64,000 nucleotides of DNA from Rhopalosiphum padi (Eukaryota > Arthropoda > Insecta > Hemiptera > Aphididae). The notes beneath the pieces were generated by a model. The model saw only the letters and a list, made by a program, of their open reading frames with translations. It had not been told where the DNA came from and did no database searches. The stretch is taken from the NCBI RefSeq assembly GCF_020882245.1, contig NC_083598.1, positions 56,767,858 through 56,831,857 of the forward strand, given 5' to 3'. Shown here piece by piece: positions 11,061 through 23,169 of this stretch. The translations under genes and the position numbers were made by a program. Each line of letters starts with the position of its first letter. Position 1 is the stretch's first letter.

Positions 11061-14000
11061 TCCAGTATAAAATTTGGAGTTTTAATCATACACGAGTAAT
11101 GAGTATGCGTAAACGTTCAGGCAAATACCTAACTTTTTTAGTTTTAGCCGTACAATAAACAGATAGGGTTTAGGGATAGAAGAGATAAACAACGCATCTG
11201 AATGCATCACAAACAAACGAAATATGACAATTTTCTATCATAATAGAACTATAGAATACCTTTTCTATACGGTACATGTTCTTTATGTTATTTGTATTTT
11301 TGGACGTTTTATATATCAAGGTATGCTGGTTTTAATAATACGTATGGTATTTATATAATATGACTGCTGTGAATTGGATTAAATATATTAAAAAAAAAAC
11401 CTTGAAATATGCACTAAAAGCTCTCTTAAATTTATTAAAATTGAAAAAAAAATCAGTATAAAATACACAATGGTGTATTAAAGAAAAATAATTTTAAAAA
11501 ATATAAAAATTCCTAAAGCGTTAAATATTTTAAATTAAAAAAGACATAAAATAAAAAAACTTACTTAATTTATTTTAAGTAATTTTTAGTATTTTTAGAT
11601 TTTTCTTACTAAATTTAAGTATGGTGTGCTCACAGAACATGCAAAATATTTATAAAATTATGATTAAACAATAAGTAATAAAATGCATGAAAAATTGTAA
11701 TCAACGAATATTCTGATAAATATTAAAAATTTAAAATGTTTGAGTGAAATAAAACCATGCTTTATAATCGTAGATTATATTGTTAACGTATAATATACTC
11801 AAGAATAGTAAATTTGATTGTATTAAAGTAATAAGGTGAAAAAAAATCGAAGACCACCACCTAATGTTAAATTAAGTTATTTACGTACCTGCGTTATAGA
11901 ATTTAATTTTAACATAATATGTAAAATCAATGACACATATTAATATATTAATAACCTTACCAAAGTATAATTAATATTATTATCAGTATGAATATTTAGG
12001 CACTTTTAAAAATGTTTAGGCCAATTATAATTTAAATACTACATATTTACACCTTTTCTACAGAAAAAATTATATTTTATTTAGACCACAATAAAGTTAA
12101 AATTTTAAAGAAGTTTTATTTTTATATCCAAATTTCGAAAAATTAAAACAAGATTCATTATAACTAGTTCATACTGAAATCATAAAATAAAAATAACTAT
12201 TATATACATTTTAAATTTAAATTTAGACAAAATTACTTATTTAAATGATAAATATTAATGTTTATTATTTTGTAATCATTAAAAACATTATTCACGGGAA
12301 CTCAAATCTGATATATTACAAACTGAACGTCAGAGCACAGAAAAATATACCTACTGGCTACTAATAATTATAATATTTACAAAAAAATATCTCAACTTCG
12401 AAAAACTGATACATTAAAAAATGGCGATCTTCAGACGTATACTTGTATTATGTCTAACTCGATGTATATTTTGAAGAGGTAATTAAAACCAAAAATATTT
12501 TACGATACTTCGAAAAATAAAGTAACGTGTTATTTTGTCGTAATACTCATCGGAAAAATTTTTCAGGTCACTGTTAAATCACGAATCATACATAGTTGTA
12601 ATAGACTTTGGTAGTGATACTGAGACAATCATCTTATCCCATGTCGTGCCTGATCTCAAAGATACATTATACGTATATTTAAAAAGTGAAAATTCTGCGT
12701 ACAACACTAGGTAGTATTATTATTCTAATTTTAAAAATGAATTATGAATAAGTCTTAAATTATATTCACTATTGAATCTTTGTCTTTAGAAGCATATAGT
12801 GTCTACCGTATCTTCATTCTACAATCCTCTACTACTACGACCACAGTCAGTAGTCGTATTGATAGATAAGTTTATTGTGCCTGAATCACCTGGAAGTACT
12901 GCAAGTGGCTGTACAAGAATATACACGAAATTAATTAGTATACTCTGTGTTTTTCTATTTGTAAGATGGATGTTATAAATTTATCATTTTTAGTTGTTCA
13001 ATAATGTTATCAATTTACTATGCTAGTTAATTTTAATGTATACAATAAATTGAAGAGCATTGCTTGATTAAAGTTTTATTTTAATATTTAGTTAAGTTAT
13101 GAAAACCTAATCATAATTTTATATTTGAATGCACTGAACCCCGAAACAACCACAAACACCCTTAGAAACCCGAACTCTAAAATTCATGTAACCTAAATAT
13201 TTTAATTTTAAAAATGTCCAAATTAATTGAATCTCTTATTGTTGCTATAAAAACCATTAAAATATATTTAGTTGTAACCCTATATATTTGTTGTGTTTTG
13301 TGGTTATTAATTTAATAAGTTATAAAAAATAATAACGCGTAAACAAGTAAATGGTGGTCATCATGAATATTTATGAGATTGCATTCTAAACATGCAAACT
13401 ATCGTTTTTTTATTAATATTATCTGAGAAAAAACCCTGCAGATCATTCGAATATTTCGCAATAACCCTTCATATTATGATAATAACCGTCCCATTACTTC
13501 CACGTGTATAGTTTTTACGAATCTAGGAAAAACAACCTCAATGTCGAGATTGAAATCAAAATTTCAAAACCAAAAGGACAATAACAGATGTCAACCGAGG
13601 TGGAAGTGGTTAAAAATAATTATTTTATAGTTTGTCAGTAAAATTAACGTTTTATACTAAAACATATAATATAATATATGTGATTAATTATTATTGTTTC
13701 AAGTATGGACGGTCCGGGAATGAATAATTCTTATTCGTGCGCCGGTTAAGTTAGCCGACAGGCCTAAATAGTAAGTAATAAAATTCGTTGCTTAAAATAA
13801 CGGACTGACTAACCTATTTGTTGTTGTGTGTAAATGCATTGTGTGGTGTGGATAACTTGATCAAGAGTGGTAGGGATTACCAGGCAAATATTATTAAATA
13901 CTGCTATAAAATCCGATATAATACAAAATTTAAAATGTGCAATAACACAAAATAATAACAAATAAATAAAATGTGGCGTTCATAATAAATATAATAATAA

Positions 14001-14550
14001 TAGCACACTACAACAGTGGCTATATGAGTGGAAACATATCATAAAATAATCAACATTGCGTTGTATAACAGGCTATAGAAATTACAACGACGATAAGCGC
14101 AAACGGATATTATAATAATTGTAATATAATGGCAAATACACAGCGACATACGCCCAAAAAATAAAATAATAAAAAATACAAGTAGAAATTAGAGCATAGA
14201 TACACGAATAAAATAAACTTCAATAATTTGGCGTAGATATAGAACACACGAATATAATAAATTAATAACATAAAAAAAATGCAGCGATCGAGACCATGAA
14301 TTTATAATAAGATGACGCGATCGGTATACTAATATACGATGAATGTACCTATAAAAATCAACTACAACGATATTCATATAACATAAAATAAAAATAATTT
14401 TCAGATAACAACATAATAATAATGCTTGTATTGTATGTATGTGTATATTTTGCCCTGCCAGTTCTCGTTGCGAATGATAACGTTATATTAAATGTATAAA
14501 ATATATTCTGGTATATTATACATATTATAAAGTTAATTTAACTGCAGCGT
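11061..14550. other. AT-rich DNA, no supported gene
   Basis: Long AT-rich stretch without a convincing coding segment. A segment near 12390-12560 (CTTCGAAAAACTGATACATT) faintly resembles the fold-back family at 48300-48920 in inverse orientation. Nothing else could be named. Confidence 0.45.
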
Positions 14551-14600
14551 AAACAGGGGCGTATTTAGAATTTTTTTTTTGGAAGGGGCTGAGGTATTTT
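14551..14600. repeat. Transposon end fragment
   Basis: CAGGGGCGTATTTAGAATTT followed by a T-run and GGAAGGGGCTGAGG resembles the left end of an aphid element of the CAGTGGCGTA type. No matching right end was found, so the copy is partial or its limits are unclear. Confidence 0.35.
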
Positions 14601-15163
14601 TAATTTTATTGATTTGTTAAATTGTACACGCGAACTCGAAGTCAGTCGACTCGTAAATATTTGGAAATCAAGTACAACAGATTCACAATGGTGTTCGATT
14701 AAAAAATGGACCAAGCCTATAAGTTATAACCTAAACGTGTGATTCACTATTTCACTAGTTATATTTGTTAATAAAGCAAGTTGCGTTTATATTAATTCAA
14801 TTAACCATTTAACCGTGTAAAGGAACATTCAAATACACCTTTATAATACCTACGTATGTGAAGTTGAGTACTCATTAAAAATCCCAAAAATTTCCAAATA
14901 CAACACATTCTTACATTATTTTTATATTTGAATATCTCAACGTAAAAATTATTCTAAAGAAATTTGACTGTTCTAATAAGCGCAAAATATTAATTTATTA
15001 AAAATGTTAAAATTTACATTTGTCACTGAAGTGGTACCGTCATTATTTGACGACCTGCCTTCGTTAATTATTTAAAATGCTTCCTTCTGGTATCACATAT
15101 GTCTATTATTCAATATCTTAATTGTAAGTAACAACAATGATTGAATAATTTATCTGGGGAGAA

Positions 15164-15222
15164 TAAACGTCCGACCCTGATGAGACGTGACACAAGAAAT
15201 ACAGATTTGGTTGGGACGTTTA
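15164..15222 (+). ncRNA. Hammerhead-ribozyme-like motif, probably degenerate
   Basis: The core CTGATGAG (15177-15184) and the box GAAA (15196-15199) appear in the right order. They are enclosed by a 13-bp helix between 15164-15176 (TAAACGTCCGACC) and 15209-15222 (GGTTGGGACGTTTA), with one bulged G and one G-T pair. This is the layout of a type I hammerhead, in which stem I is open to the flanks and stem III is very short, as known from Penelope-like elements and retrozymes. The segment between core and box (GACGTGACACAA) does not form a good stem II, and the presumed cleavage triplet before 15209 is UUU with weak stem III pairing. Cleavage activity is therefore uncertain. Confidence 0.5.
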
Positions 15223-15639
15223 CTTTAGATTAATTAATCGAATGCATAAGTAGGGACGATCCAACACTACCATTGGCTATACATATATAATCAATGGCAC
15301 TACCTACCCATTGTCTTTTGTAAGTCGTGGTCACATGGTCGTACCTGGGGGGAGGGGAGATCTAGTGTTCAGATGTCCGTAATTTATCAAACGATGTACA
15401 AATATTTAAAATAATTATTTATTTTTAATTCCAATATTAATGGTATTAAACCAGTATTAAACCAGTTTTTTTTCAAAAAAATAGGAGTATAATATAAATT
15501 ATTTTAAGTAATATAAGTATTATTGTATTTGTTTAGTTTTTTAGTTTATATTTTGTGTTAAGTTATAAGACGACACTCCGCCACGACAATAAAATATTAC
15601 TAACATTGTTCATTGTTCAACTTCAACATAATATTTTAG

Positions 15640-16080
15640 ATGCGCCTATTCAAAAAAATGTCAGGATATGGACTTTGGTGGGCGGGTTGAATGTTTAAGC
15701 GGTGGCAATGGGTAAGGACTAGGGAATTCTTTTTAATGGTCCTAAAAAGAACCTCTTTGAATTCAGTCGCAATGGTAGATTGACTGTATAGAGATTGTTG
15801 CAGTATCCACGAGGGACTTTTTATACAGTTGTTGTACTGACAGTAATTGTCGTACATCCTTTGGTGTATCCGCTTCGCGCTTCAAGATTAAATCTGCTGC
15901 AAAGCCGCTAAGCACCGTAAATCCGTCGGTCGCGTTTGTCGTGGTTTCACCGCTGGCCACCTCGTGATCACCAACGTACTTATTTAATGGTTGCCCCCTC
16001 GTATTCTGTGCGTATTATTCACCAATTTCGCTGCTATATGATTCGTTTCTTCTGTTCCAGACATTTCAGTACCAAAGACG
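15640..16080 (-). pseudogene. Unidentified coding relic with frameshifts
   Basis: This segment is less AT-rich than its surroundings. On the - strand an ATG near 16062 opens a frame of 26 codons. A shift then leads into another open frame (about 16014 to 15763) that includes GFTVLSGFAADLILK and DVRQLLSVQQLYKKSL. A third frame continues to 15636. Three overlapping open frames in consecutive order on one strand suggest one former gene broken by small indels, probably from a mobile element. I do not recognise the family. It lies 0.4 kb from the hammerhead-like motif, so a shared retroelement origin is possible but unproven. Confidence 0.35.
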
Positions 16081-16900
16081 TGTTATAAGACGTCGGGCGA
16101 TGTACCCGGATATATACACGTCACTGTACCGACTAATAAACGTGCTAGCTGGGCGGTCGATATAGTGTTTACTGTCAGCACAGTTTCTATTGTTGTTCGG
16201 CTGATATTTATCCTATAAGAATAAAATTAATGTCTATGTAATGGATATGACCTCCACTATCCACTGATACCATTTTTTCGTTTGTAGTGTGTATAGGTGG
16301 CCGAAAATTGGTCTTTTAGTGGCGCCTATTTCTGATTGGTCGGACGTTTGTTTTCGATGCAGCGTTGTTGACCATTGCGGCCGGTATTGCGTTATGTCCT
16401 AACACACATACTACCCAAGTGAATGTGTGATTGCTTGGCCGCGGCGTAGTACTCGCTGTTGCGTATATCGTGATTCGTGATATCTACGCATATTTCTCGT
16501 GATGTTTCGAGTGTCGTAGTCTGTTACACAACTAGCTACTAGGTAGTTAAACCGTATACATTTTATGCAAAAAGGTTGGTTATCACTTCGTCGTGATGTA
16601 GTGTTTCTTTGTGGACGCACAGCAATATATCAGAAAAAAAAAATAATAATCAAGTTGTTAGGTCTTCAAAAACAGTTAATACTATCAATTGTTGACTAAA
16701 AGATTTAGGTCCAATAATATGCAATTATGTCCTAGTAGTACATCTAGTTTCAATTTGTTTTTTAATCGGTAGGTAATCAATAGGTAATACTAAAATAATT
16801 AAGGTTATAGTCAAAAATTGAGAATGAAAAACAAATTGTTTAGTTTATATATCTCAACCAAAATCACTCGACTTAACATTTTGAATAATATTAACCTGAC
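16081..16900. other. Mixed-composition DNA, nothing recognised
   Basis: The first half (to about 16620) has more CpG and GC than the surroundings and may be the 5' region of the element whose coding relic lies at 15640-16080. The second half is AT-rich. No gene could be supported. Confidence 0.35.
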
Positions 16901-18149
16901 CAGTGACGTAAATTCAATTTTCTTATGGGAGAGGGGGATTCAATTTTATACATTTGTACATCGAAATGTTTCACTTTTCACCCAATATAATAAGTTCATT
17001 CAAAAAACATAGTTAAAATGTTCAGAGTTCACACATTACATCATCCTAATATTTATAATAATACTTTTATTAGAAAATTTAAACTATTATTATATAGATA
17101 TTAGTACTTAGTAGGTGTTATACAATTAGAAAGCAAACATATGATATGAGATATGTCTTAACTTATAAGTAGGTACTATAAATAGTACCAATCCGTTCCA
17201 ATTGTATTATTATAATTATAAAACAAATTTTATTAAAAATACAAGTATAATAAATATTATGGATTTAACTTTGGTTTTTAATAAACATTTAATCGAAATA
17301 TCGAATCGTATATTTTTATCGTAAACATTTTTATTTGAAGATGATAATTTTATATTAATGAAGGACATATAATGTATTTATAAAAGAAATGTATACAAAC
17401 ATTAAATATACTAAAATATTTAAAGTACAATCTGTATAAATTTAATACCTAAGTAATAATAATTATGAAATTTATTCATGACGCATTACCATTTAAATTA
17501 AGAAAAAAATGTATTTGAATATTAATACTCAAATATTTAAACACTTATTAATAATACAATATTTTTATATTCAATCACACTTACATAATGGCATTATGTC
17601 GTCTAATTTACCAACTACTGGGGTAGACCAATTGTATTAAGAATTAAGATTATAAACAAATTAAATCATAAAGTTGACTTACATTTTAGATTGCAGTATT
17701 GGTACGATAATATTATAATATCACGAGTCACGATACTCTAATCAAACAATAATGGACAATAATGAAGATGAAGAAATAAAAAATCAAATTATAAATTAAA
17801 AACAATAATATTACGAAGACACCTGTATGCTGCTGAAAAAATAAACACACGCAGGCTACAGGTCACAACACAAAGACAATTTACTAATAACAATAAACAA
17901 TACTTATTATCTACCTACACAGAAATACTTTTTCTGGTAATAACGTCTTTTTTTTATACCTTTTCAGACGAAAAATCAATGATTTTGTGATCTTAACTCT
18001 TAATTGACAAATACTACATTTATATACCTACACGTTAAAATTTTCATGACGTAGGTATATAGTTTTTGTTCTAACCATTTCAAAACCGTATTTATTTATC
18101 GTCCTGGGGGGGGGATTTATTTATCCCTCTCCCCATTAGTACGCCACTG
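16901..18149. mobile_element. hAT-like non-autonomous element with perfect 8-bp target duplication
   Basis: A 1249-bp element. The left end reads CAGTGACGTA and the complement of the right end reads CAGTGGCGTA, both followed by a G-rich block (GGGAGAGGGGG and GGGGAGAGGG). The 8-mer aacctgac occurs at 16893-16900 and again at 18150-18157, a perfect duplication as hAT elements make. The interior is AT-rich and has no transposase. Related end fragments may lie near 14551, 15345 and 54900. Confidence 0.8.
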
Positions 18150-18157
18150 AACCTGAC

Positions 18158-18949
18158 AAATTGGAAAATAAATTTTGAACTAAATTGACTGTAGAACAAA
18201 ATTACGTCTGAACTCAATTATCTGAACCGTTGACGTCTATCAACTTAGACGACGTCGGTAACGCAAGTAAAACTGCAACGTGTGCCTTTTCTATGCGTGT
18301 ATACACTTATACGTAATAATAAAGATATTTAGATTTCAAACGCTATGACGACGCGCGTCTCGCGTAGTTACACATGTACGTTTACGTTGCAATGGTCCAC
18401 AGACTTGGACATGACTAGACGAACTGGTCGCATATTATAGTAGCTATGCACAATACGTACGTAAGCTAAAATTTGGTATTCGCTATCATCGAGCGTCGCG
18501 TGTTCCCTAGACACGAAAAAATATGATATAAAATGGTTAATATTACTTTAGCTTTAACAATTATTGCAGAGCGTTCAATATTTTAGCGTTCATTCTAAGT
18601 CTGGGGGACGTTTTATGCGCAGTGATGTGTCATCATTACCCCAAACAACCGTACACGATATTTCGGTTCTGTGGACATATTATTATTATTATTATTATTA
18701 CATTATCAGCGAATAATAATATTATTAAACCGTAGACAACTATTCAACCCAACGTACCTACCTACATAACCAGACCGTCGACGATTATAATATTATTATT
18801 AGAATATTGGCGAGTGCGCGCGGGCAAACTGCACCAATGCTCGGGCAATACAATAATATAATAACACAGTGCAAAGGGTTGCGGCGGTACATAATACACA
18901 ATAAAATATAATAACATATATAGTGCTGTAGGCGGTGTACACGATTTCT
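18158..18949. other. Intergenic DNA upstream of the TipE gene
   Basis: AT-rich sequence that becomes richer in CpG towards the right. It contains an (ATT)n microsatellite at about 18679-18700. No coding segment is supported. Confidence 0.4.
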
Positions 18950-19636
18950 GGTCACGCACGTGCGTCCGCCGCTATTGTATTCGGAATTCGGGAGACGTGC
19001 TGTATATGGCGAACGCGGGACGGCGGCGGTGCTATATAGTGTGGTATATAGTGGCGGTGCGAGCGGCGGGCTGGTGGTCGGTCGGTCGGAGCGGCTCGTC
19101 GACGGGGCGTGCGTGTTGCGAACGCCCCGGCGAGCAGCAGACGGAGCGCTTTACGCCGGGCGACGCGCGGCGCGCCGTCAAAAGCACGTAACGCGCCGCG
19201 CGCGACTCGTCAGTCAGTGTGTCGGCTAACGGCGGTACGGGAACACACCACACACCACGCCGACGCTAAAACGGAAAACCGTTCGTCCGTGGGTTTCGTC
19301 GGTTTCGTCGCGCCCGTCCGTCCACCGTCGGTCGTCTGCTGCCCGTGTCCGCCCGCGCGGCTAACACGCCCGCACGCTCGTCCGTCCACACGTCCAACGA
19401 CCAAACATATCCCGGAAATCGGGCGACGTACGTTCCGGAGACACAGAGAACCGGCCACCGGCGGCCACGGCGGGCGGTGTCGACGGCCGCCGGGCCGGTT
19501 TTCGTCGTAAAAGTGGAGGAAGAAGAGGCGGCGGCGGCAACGTCGGCGGCTTCGGCGGCGGTGGTGTTGCGGCGGGTGAACCGCACGTGACGCGGCGCCC
19601 CCCGGCCGGCTGCAGAGCGGCGCACCATGCGACGCG
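18950..19636 (+). promoter_or_regulatory. GC-rich, CpG-dense 5' region of the TipE-family gene
   Basis: GC content rises sharply here compared with the flanking DNA and remains high through the coding exon. Two TATATA-like stretches lie near 19034 and 19045. An in-frame TGA at 19577-19579 shows that the coding frame cannot start further upstream without splicing. Open frames in all six registers are a by-product of the high GC. The transcription start is not defined, so the split between promoter and 5' UTR is unknown. Confidence 0.45.
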
Positions 19637-20445
19637 ATGCGGTCCGCCAGCTCCGAACTGTTGCTGGACACCAAGCAGCAGCAGCTCCGCAAGAAGAAGC
19701 TGCTGGAATTAGCGGCGGCCAAGAAGCAGAAGCGTGGCGCGCCCCGGACCCTTCGCGAGAAGGTGTGGTTCTACTCGACGCTGTCGTTCGCCATGATCGC
19801 CGTCGGATCGGGCTCGGCACTGCTGTTCCTGGTGCCGCTGTACGTGGACCCGGCCGTGTCAACGTTGCTGGCCGACTTCGTGCCGGAACCAGTGCAGTGC
19901 ACAACGGTGCGCCGCGAACAGCTGGCCGGCCTGTACAACTGCACGTGGAGCTCGTGCCGGGAGGGGTGCACCAGCGACGTGTACAACTGCAGTCACATTT
20001 ACGTGGCGTACAGGACGTCCGCCGGTGGAGTCAGTGGCGTCGATGGCGGTGGCGGTGGCATGCAAGTGGCGTCCGGTCGCGGAGGCGGCGGCGACATGAT
20101 CGTGGACGAGGCTGTGCTCCTGGTCAACATCAAGGGCTGTGGTTACCCGCCGGCCGTGGCCTGTTCCAATTTCACAAAAGCCTACGGCGTGCCGGGTGCC
20201 ACGTTCCCGTGTCACTATTCCCGACAGAACCACACGCTGGCCGTGGTCGGCTACGACAAGCGGCAGCAGTACGCCGACATCGTCCACTACTTCGCCGTCC
20301 CGTTCGCCGTGTGCGTAGTCACGTCCATCGTGCTGTGCGTCATGCACTGCGACTGTCAGCAGGCAGCGGCCGCAGCCGCCGGACAACACGCACTGCAGGA
20401 ACCGTCCAGGAGTTCCGCCGGACACTCACACACCGAGGGCTACAG
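19637..20445 (+). CDS. tipE: TipE-family sodium channel auxiliary subunit, exon 1
   Basis: The product is a two-pass membrane protein that modulates the voltage-gated sodium channel Para in neurons; tipE and the TEH paralogues do this in Drosophila. The start at 19637 is the first ATG after an in-frame TGA (19577). Residues 1-43 are basic and cytoplasmic, about 44-68 form the first membrane helix (after LREKVWFYSTLSFAMI), 70-215 the extracellular loop and about 216-238 the second helix. The loop has family signatures NCTWSSCREGCT (101-112) and NIKGCGYPP (164-172), then FPCHYSR (190-196). It carries eight cysteines (88, 102, 107, 111, 118, 168, 176, 192) and four N-glycosylation sites (N101, N117, N178, N198). 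A glycine-rich insert spans 129-152. The exon ends at CAG|GTATTA, phase 2. Family membership is firm, but whether it is tipE itself or a Teh paralogue cannot be decided here. Confidence 0.9.
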
Positions 20446-23090
20446 GTATTATCTTGTTGATAATGTAAAAATATCTCTGAAAATTACAGTTGTGTCCGAA
20501 CTCTGGACGAGTTTCACATACATAGTACACACTTACACATATATACATGGATCTAAATAATCAAAAAAATTATTACCGTTTACTTGTATTATTATATAGA
20601 TTATTGATGGTGGTTGTAGGCAATTTTATTCACCAATTATATCGATGACGAGCAACCTGTTTTAGGACAACCGTTAGATCGGTTAAAGTTTAACGCGGTA
20701 TTTTTTTTCTCAGCCAATTAAATACTTTTTTCGATATCCTCAATCGATAATAGTCGAATACATCCAGTCAACCAATACTTGGATTTAACGATTAACAAAA
20801 CTTGAAACAATCCATCCGAAACGGTTAAAAAATTAAATACTTTAATAATAATAATAATCACTGACGGCTGATAAACATCACCAAAAACAAAGCGTTTTAC
20901 CCCATACATGAACTATCTGCAGGATACTCAATTCGAGAGTTATGTCAAGTGAGGAGTGTCGTGCCAATTCCAAAAAGTAGGACATCCGTTAACTGTCCGG
21001 ACAAAAGCGAGTTGAATTAACTCGAATGTAGTTTTGAGTTTTGATGAGGGTGCAGAAGAGACTACAATATATCTGTAAAAAGTGCCCAGTCCAATGAGAA
21101 AAGACTCTAAAATTAACGATCTGTGACTGTAACGTTGAGTTAGTGAGTCCATCTCACAGGACGTTTGAGTCTTTAAGACAATAACGTAGAAAACCCCAGC
21201 GATACTTACAAGCAGAATGAAATGACTATATAGCACTAGACAAAAAACCATTTGGTTATATTTTGATCCAAAAATGTAATCATAATAAATGCATAATATT
21301 ATGCATTAAAAATGTAAAAATAATTAATATGAGCACAACAACTTTTCAAACAGAAATATGCGTTTTTTTATCGTACTACCTATTATATTTTCAGTAAATT
21401 TTTAGGTAAGGTTAAAAAATAACACATAATTTTTTTAAATGTATAAAGTACATGATATTTTTTATAATTATTATGCCTATATCTAGTTGAGTGAAAGCCA
21501 AGTTAGTACTTGGAGTAACCAATAAGATAAATTGTCCATAAATTAATGTTTGACACATAAAATTAAAAATATTATGTTATATTTATATTTAAAACAATTA
21601 AATTAAAATAACGTTTGTCACTGTCAAACTTCATACCTACCGACTTGAGTCTAAATGAAAATATTACCATATTATTGATTAGTGAATTAAAATTAAAATA
21701 ATATAATTTTTATACTGCATGCTTATGTAATATGGATAAATGCAAACAATAATTATTATTAAATATAATATTTAATTTTTAATATCATACGTATGAGTGG
21801 ATAAAATACGTAATAGTGAATTAATAATTCCGATTTTAATTTTCAGTAAGTATTAAAACGTGTTTGTATATTACAGTATAGACTCGTGTATAGGTTTTAC
21901 TACATCCGATAAGAATTCCAAATTTCTACAAGTCTTAAACTCTACGTGACTTTTTTTTTTTTTAATTTTTTGATACATAAAAATCAAATTCAAACGAGTA
22001 GCTTCTGATTTGTTATATTTTAAGGAATTTCAATAATAATACACAGGATAAAAGGGATCTAATTAGTTAAAAAATATTATAGTATAGTTACTGAAAAATT
22101 CAAAAATCAAAATTCTAATGAAAAAAAAAATTCATCATTAAAGTGTAAAAAATAGTGATGAAAATATTTATTTTAGTCAATTATTCTCAGATAATGTTAA
22201 CACACATTGTTAAGAACAAATTCAAAATTTCTTTCGTAATCACGGTTTGAAATCACTGTAATAAAAAATCTTTTGAAAATAAATTCTTTGATTATTTGAT
22301 AAAAGCGTTTATTCATATCGACTCACAGTTACTCAAACACTGTTTAATAATATACGACTAAGGTATATTGATTCGACGCTAAAACTGTTTTAACGATAAA
22401 TAGACGCATCAAATTACATTTTAAAATGTTGACGATCGTATATACTGTTTAATGTGTTTAACATTGAAAATACGTAGTCATCCTAAGGTTTTTGGCTCTT
22501 ATACTCACATAGATGCACTTAAGTTTATCGACGGCACGACTCACGAGGTCCTAATTCTTTGTAGGACGTTCCTCTAGTAATTTATAATCGTAGTCTGTTT
22601 TAACGTATTTAAGCTTGTACGCAATTCGTTTTTCGTTACTAAAATAACACGCGACAAACGATATTTGCTATTGATATATTATACTCATTATTATAATATA
22701 TTGTGTTATAGTTAAAGTGTTGAATCAGTTAGTTTAGAAAATAACTAAAACATGTAGGCAATGTACATAATTTATACTTTAACTATAGTTGTTTCATACA
22801 TTCCCGTTACTCACACCGTTAATGTGTTAGATTGTACAAATATACAATATAGTGTTATTTTACAGTCCAACATAATAAATTAGATAGCACTGACTACTAA
22901 CGTCCTTGTTGTCGATGATAGTCCATGTACGTTTATTGAATAATTATAAGATAATCGCTATACACGTATTCTGTACGTTAATCGTTTTATTATTAAGATT
23001 TTCAATAAAATCGCTACGGTTTAAAGTTTAGTAATAGTTGGACAGTTACACGTTCGTTCGTTTATCTCCATTCTATTATTATAATTACAG
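20446..23090 (+). other. Proposed intron of the TipE-family gene
   Basis: It starts with GTATTA and ends with ttctattattataattacag. The sequence is AT-rich with no coding segment that I trust. An alternative acceptor (ttttttttctcag, ending 20713) would add only 12 residues before a TAA at 20748-20750 and lacks a nearby AATAAA, so it is less likely than the exon at 23091. Confidence 0.5.
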
Positions 23091-23169
23091 GAAAAAACAA
23101 ACATACTATCGGTCTCATTTTACAATATGTTCAGACAATTTGTTAGCACTTAGCAGACAGCAGTATTAG
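23091..23169 (+). CDS. tipE: TipE-family subunit, proposed terminal exon
   Basis: A strong pyrimidine-rich acceptor precedes this segment, and its phase fits: the AG left over from exon 1 plus G gives codon 270 (Arg). The frame then stays open for 25 further residues (tail RKKQTYYRSHFTICSDNLLA, then LSRQQY) and stops with TAG at 23167-23169. AATAAA follows at 23181-23186, giving a very short 3' UTR. The complete protein would be 295 residues with a cytoplasmic C-terminal tail of about 57 residues. The tail was not matched to known family members, so this exon rests on splice, phase and polyadenylation signals. Confidence 0.55.

Noticed and set aside
10618..11070. Two small + strand open frames
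   Set aside because: The opposite strand carries LINE endonuclease motifs, so these are antisense artefacts.
18960..20460. Many long overlapping open frames on both strands around the TipE exon
   Set aside because: They arise from the high GC content. Only the frame starting at 19637 has membrane helices, the family cysteines and signature motifs.
20714..20750. Alternative TipE terminal exon after ttttttttctcag
   Set aside because: It adds only 12 residues and has no clear polyadenylation signal nearby. The exon at 23091 has better support, although alternative splicing cannot be excluded.
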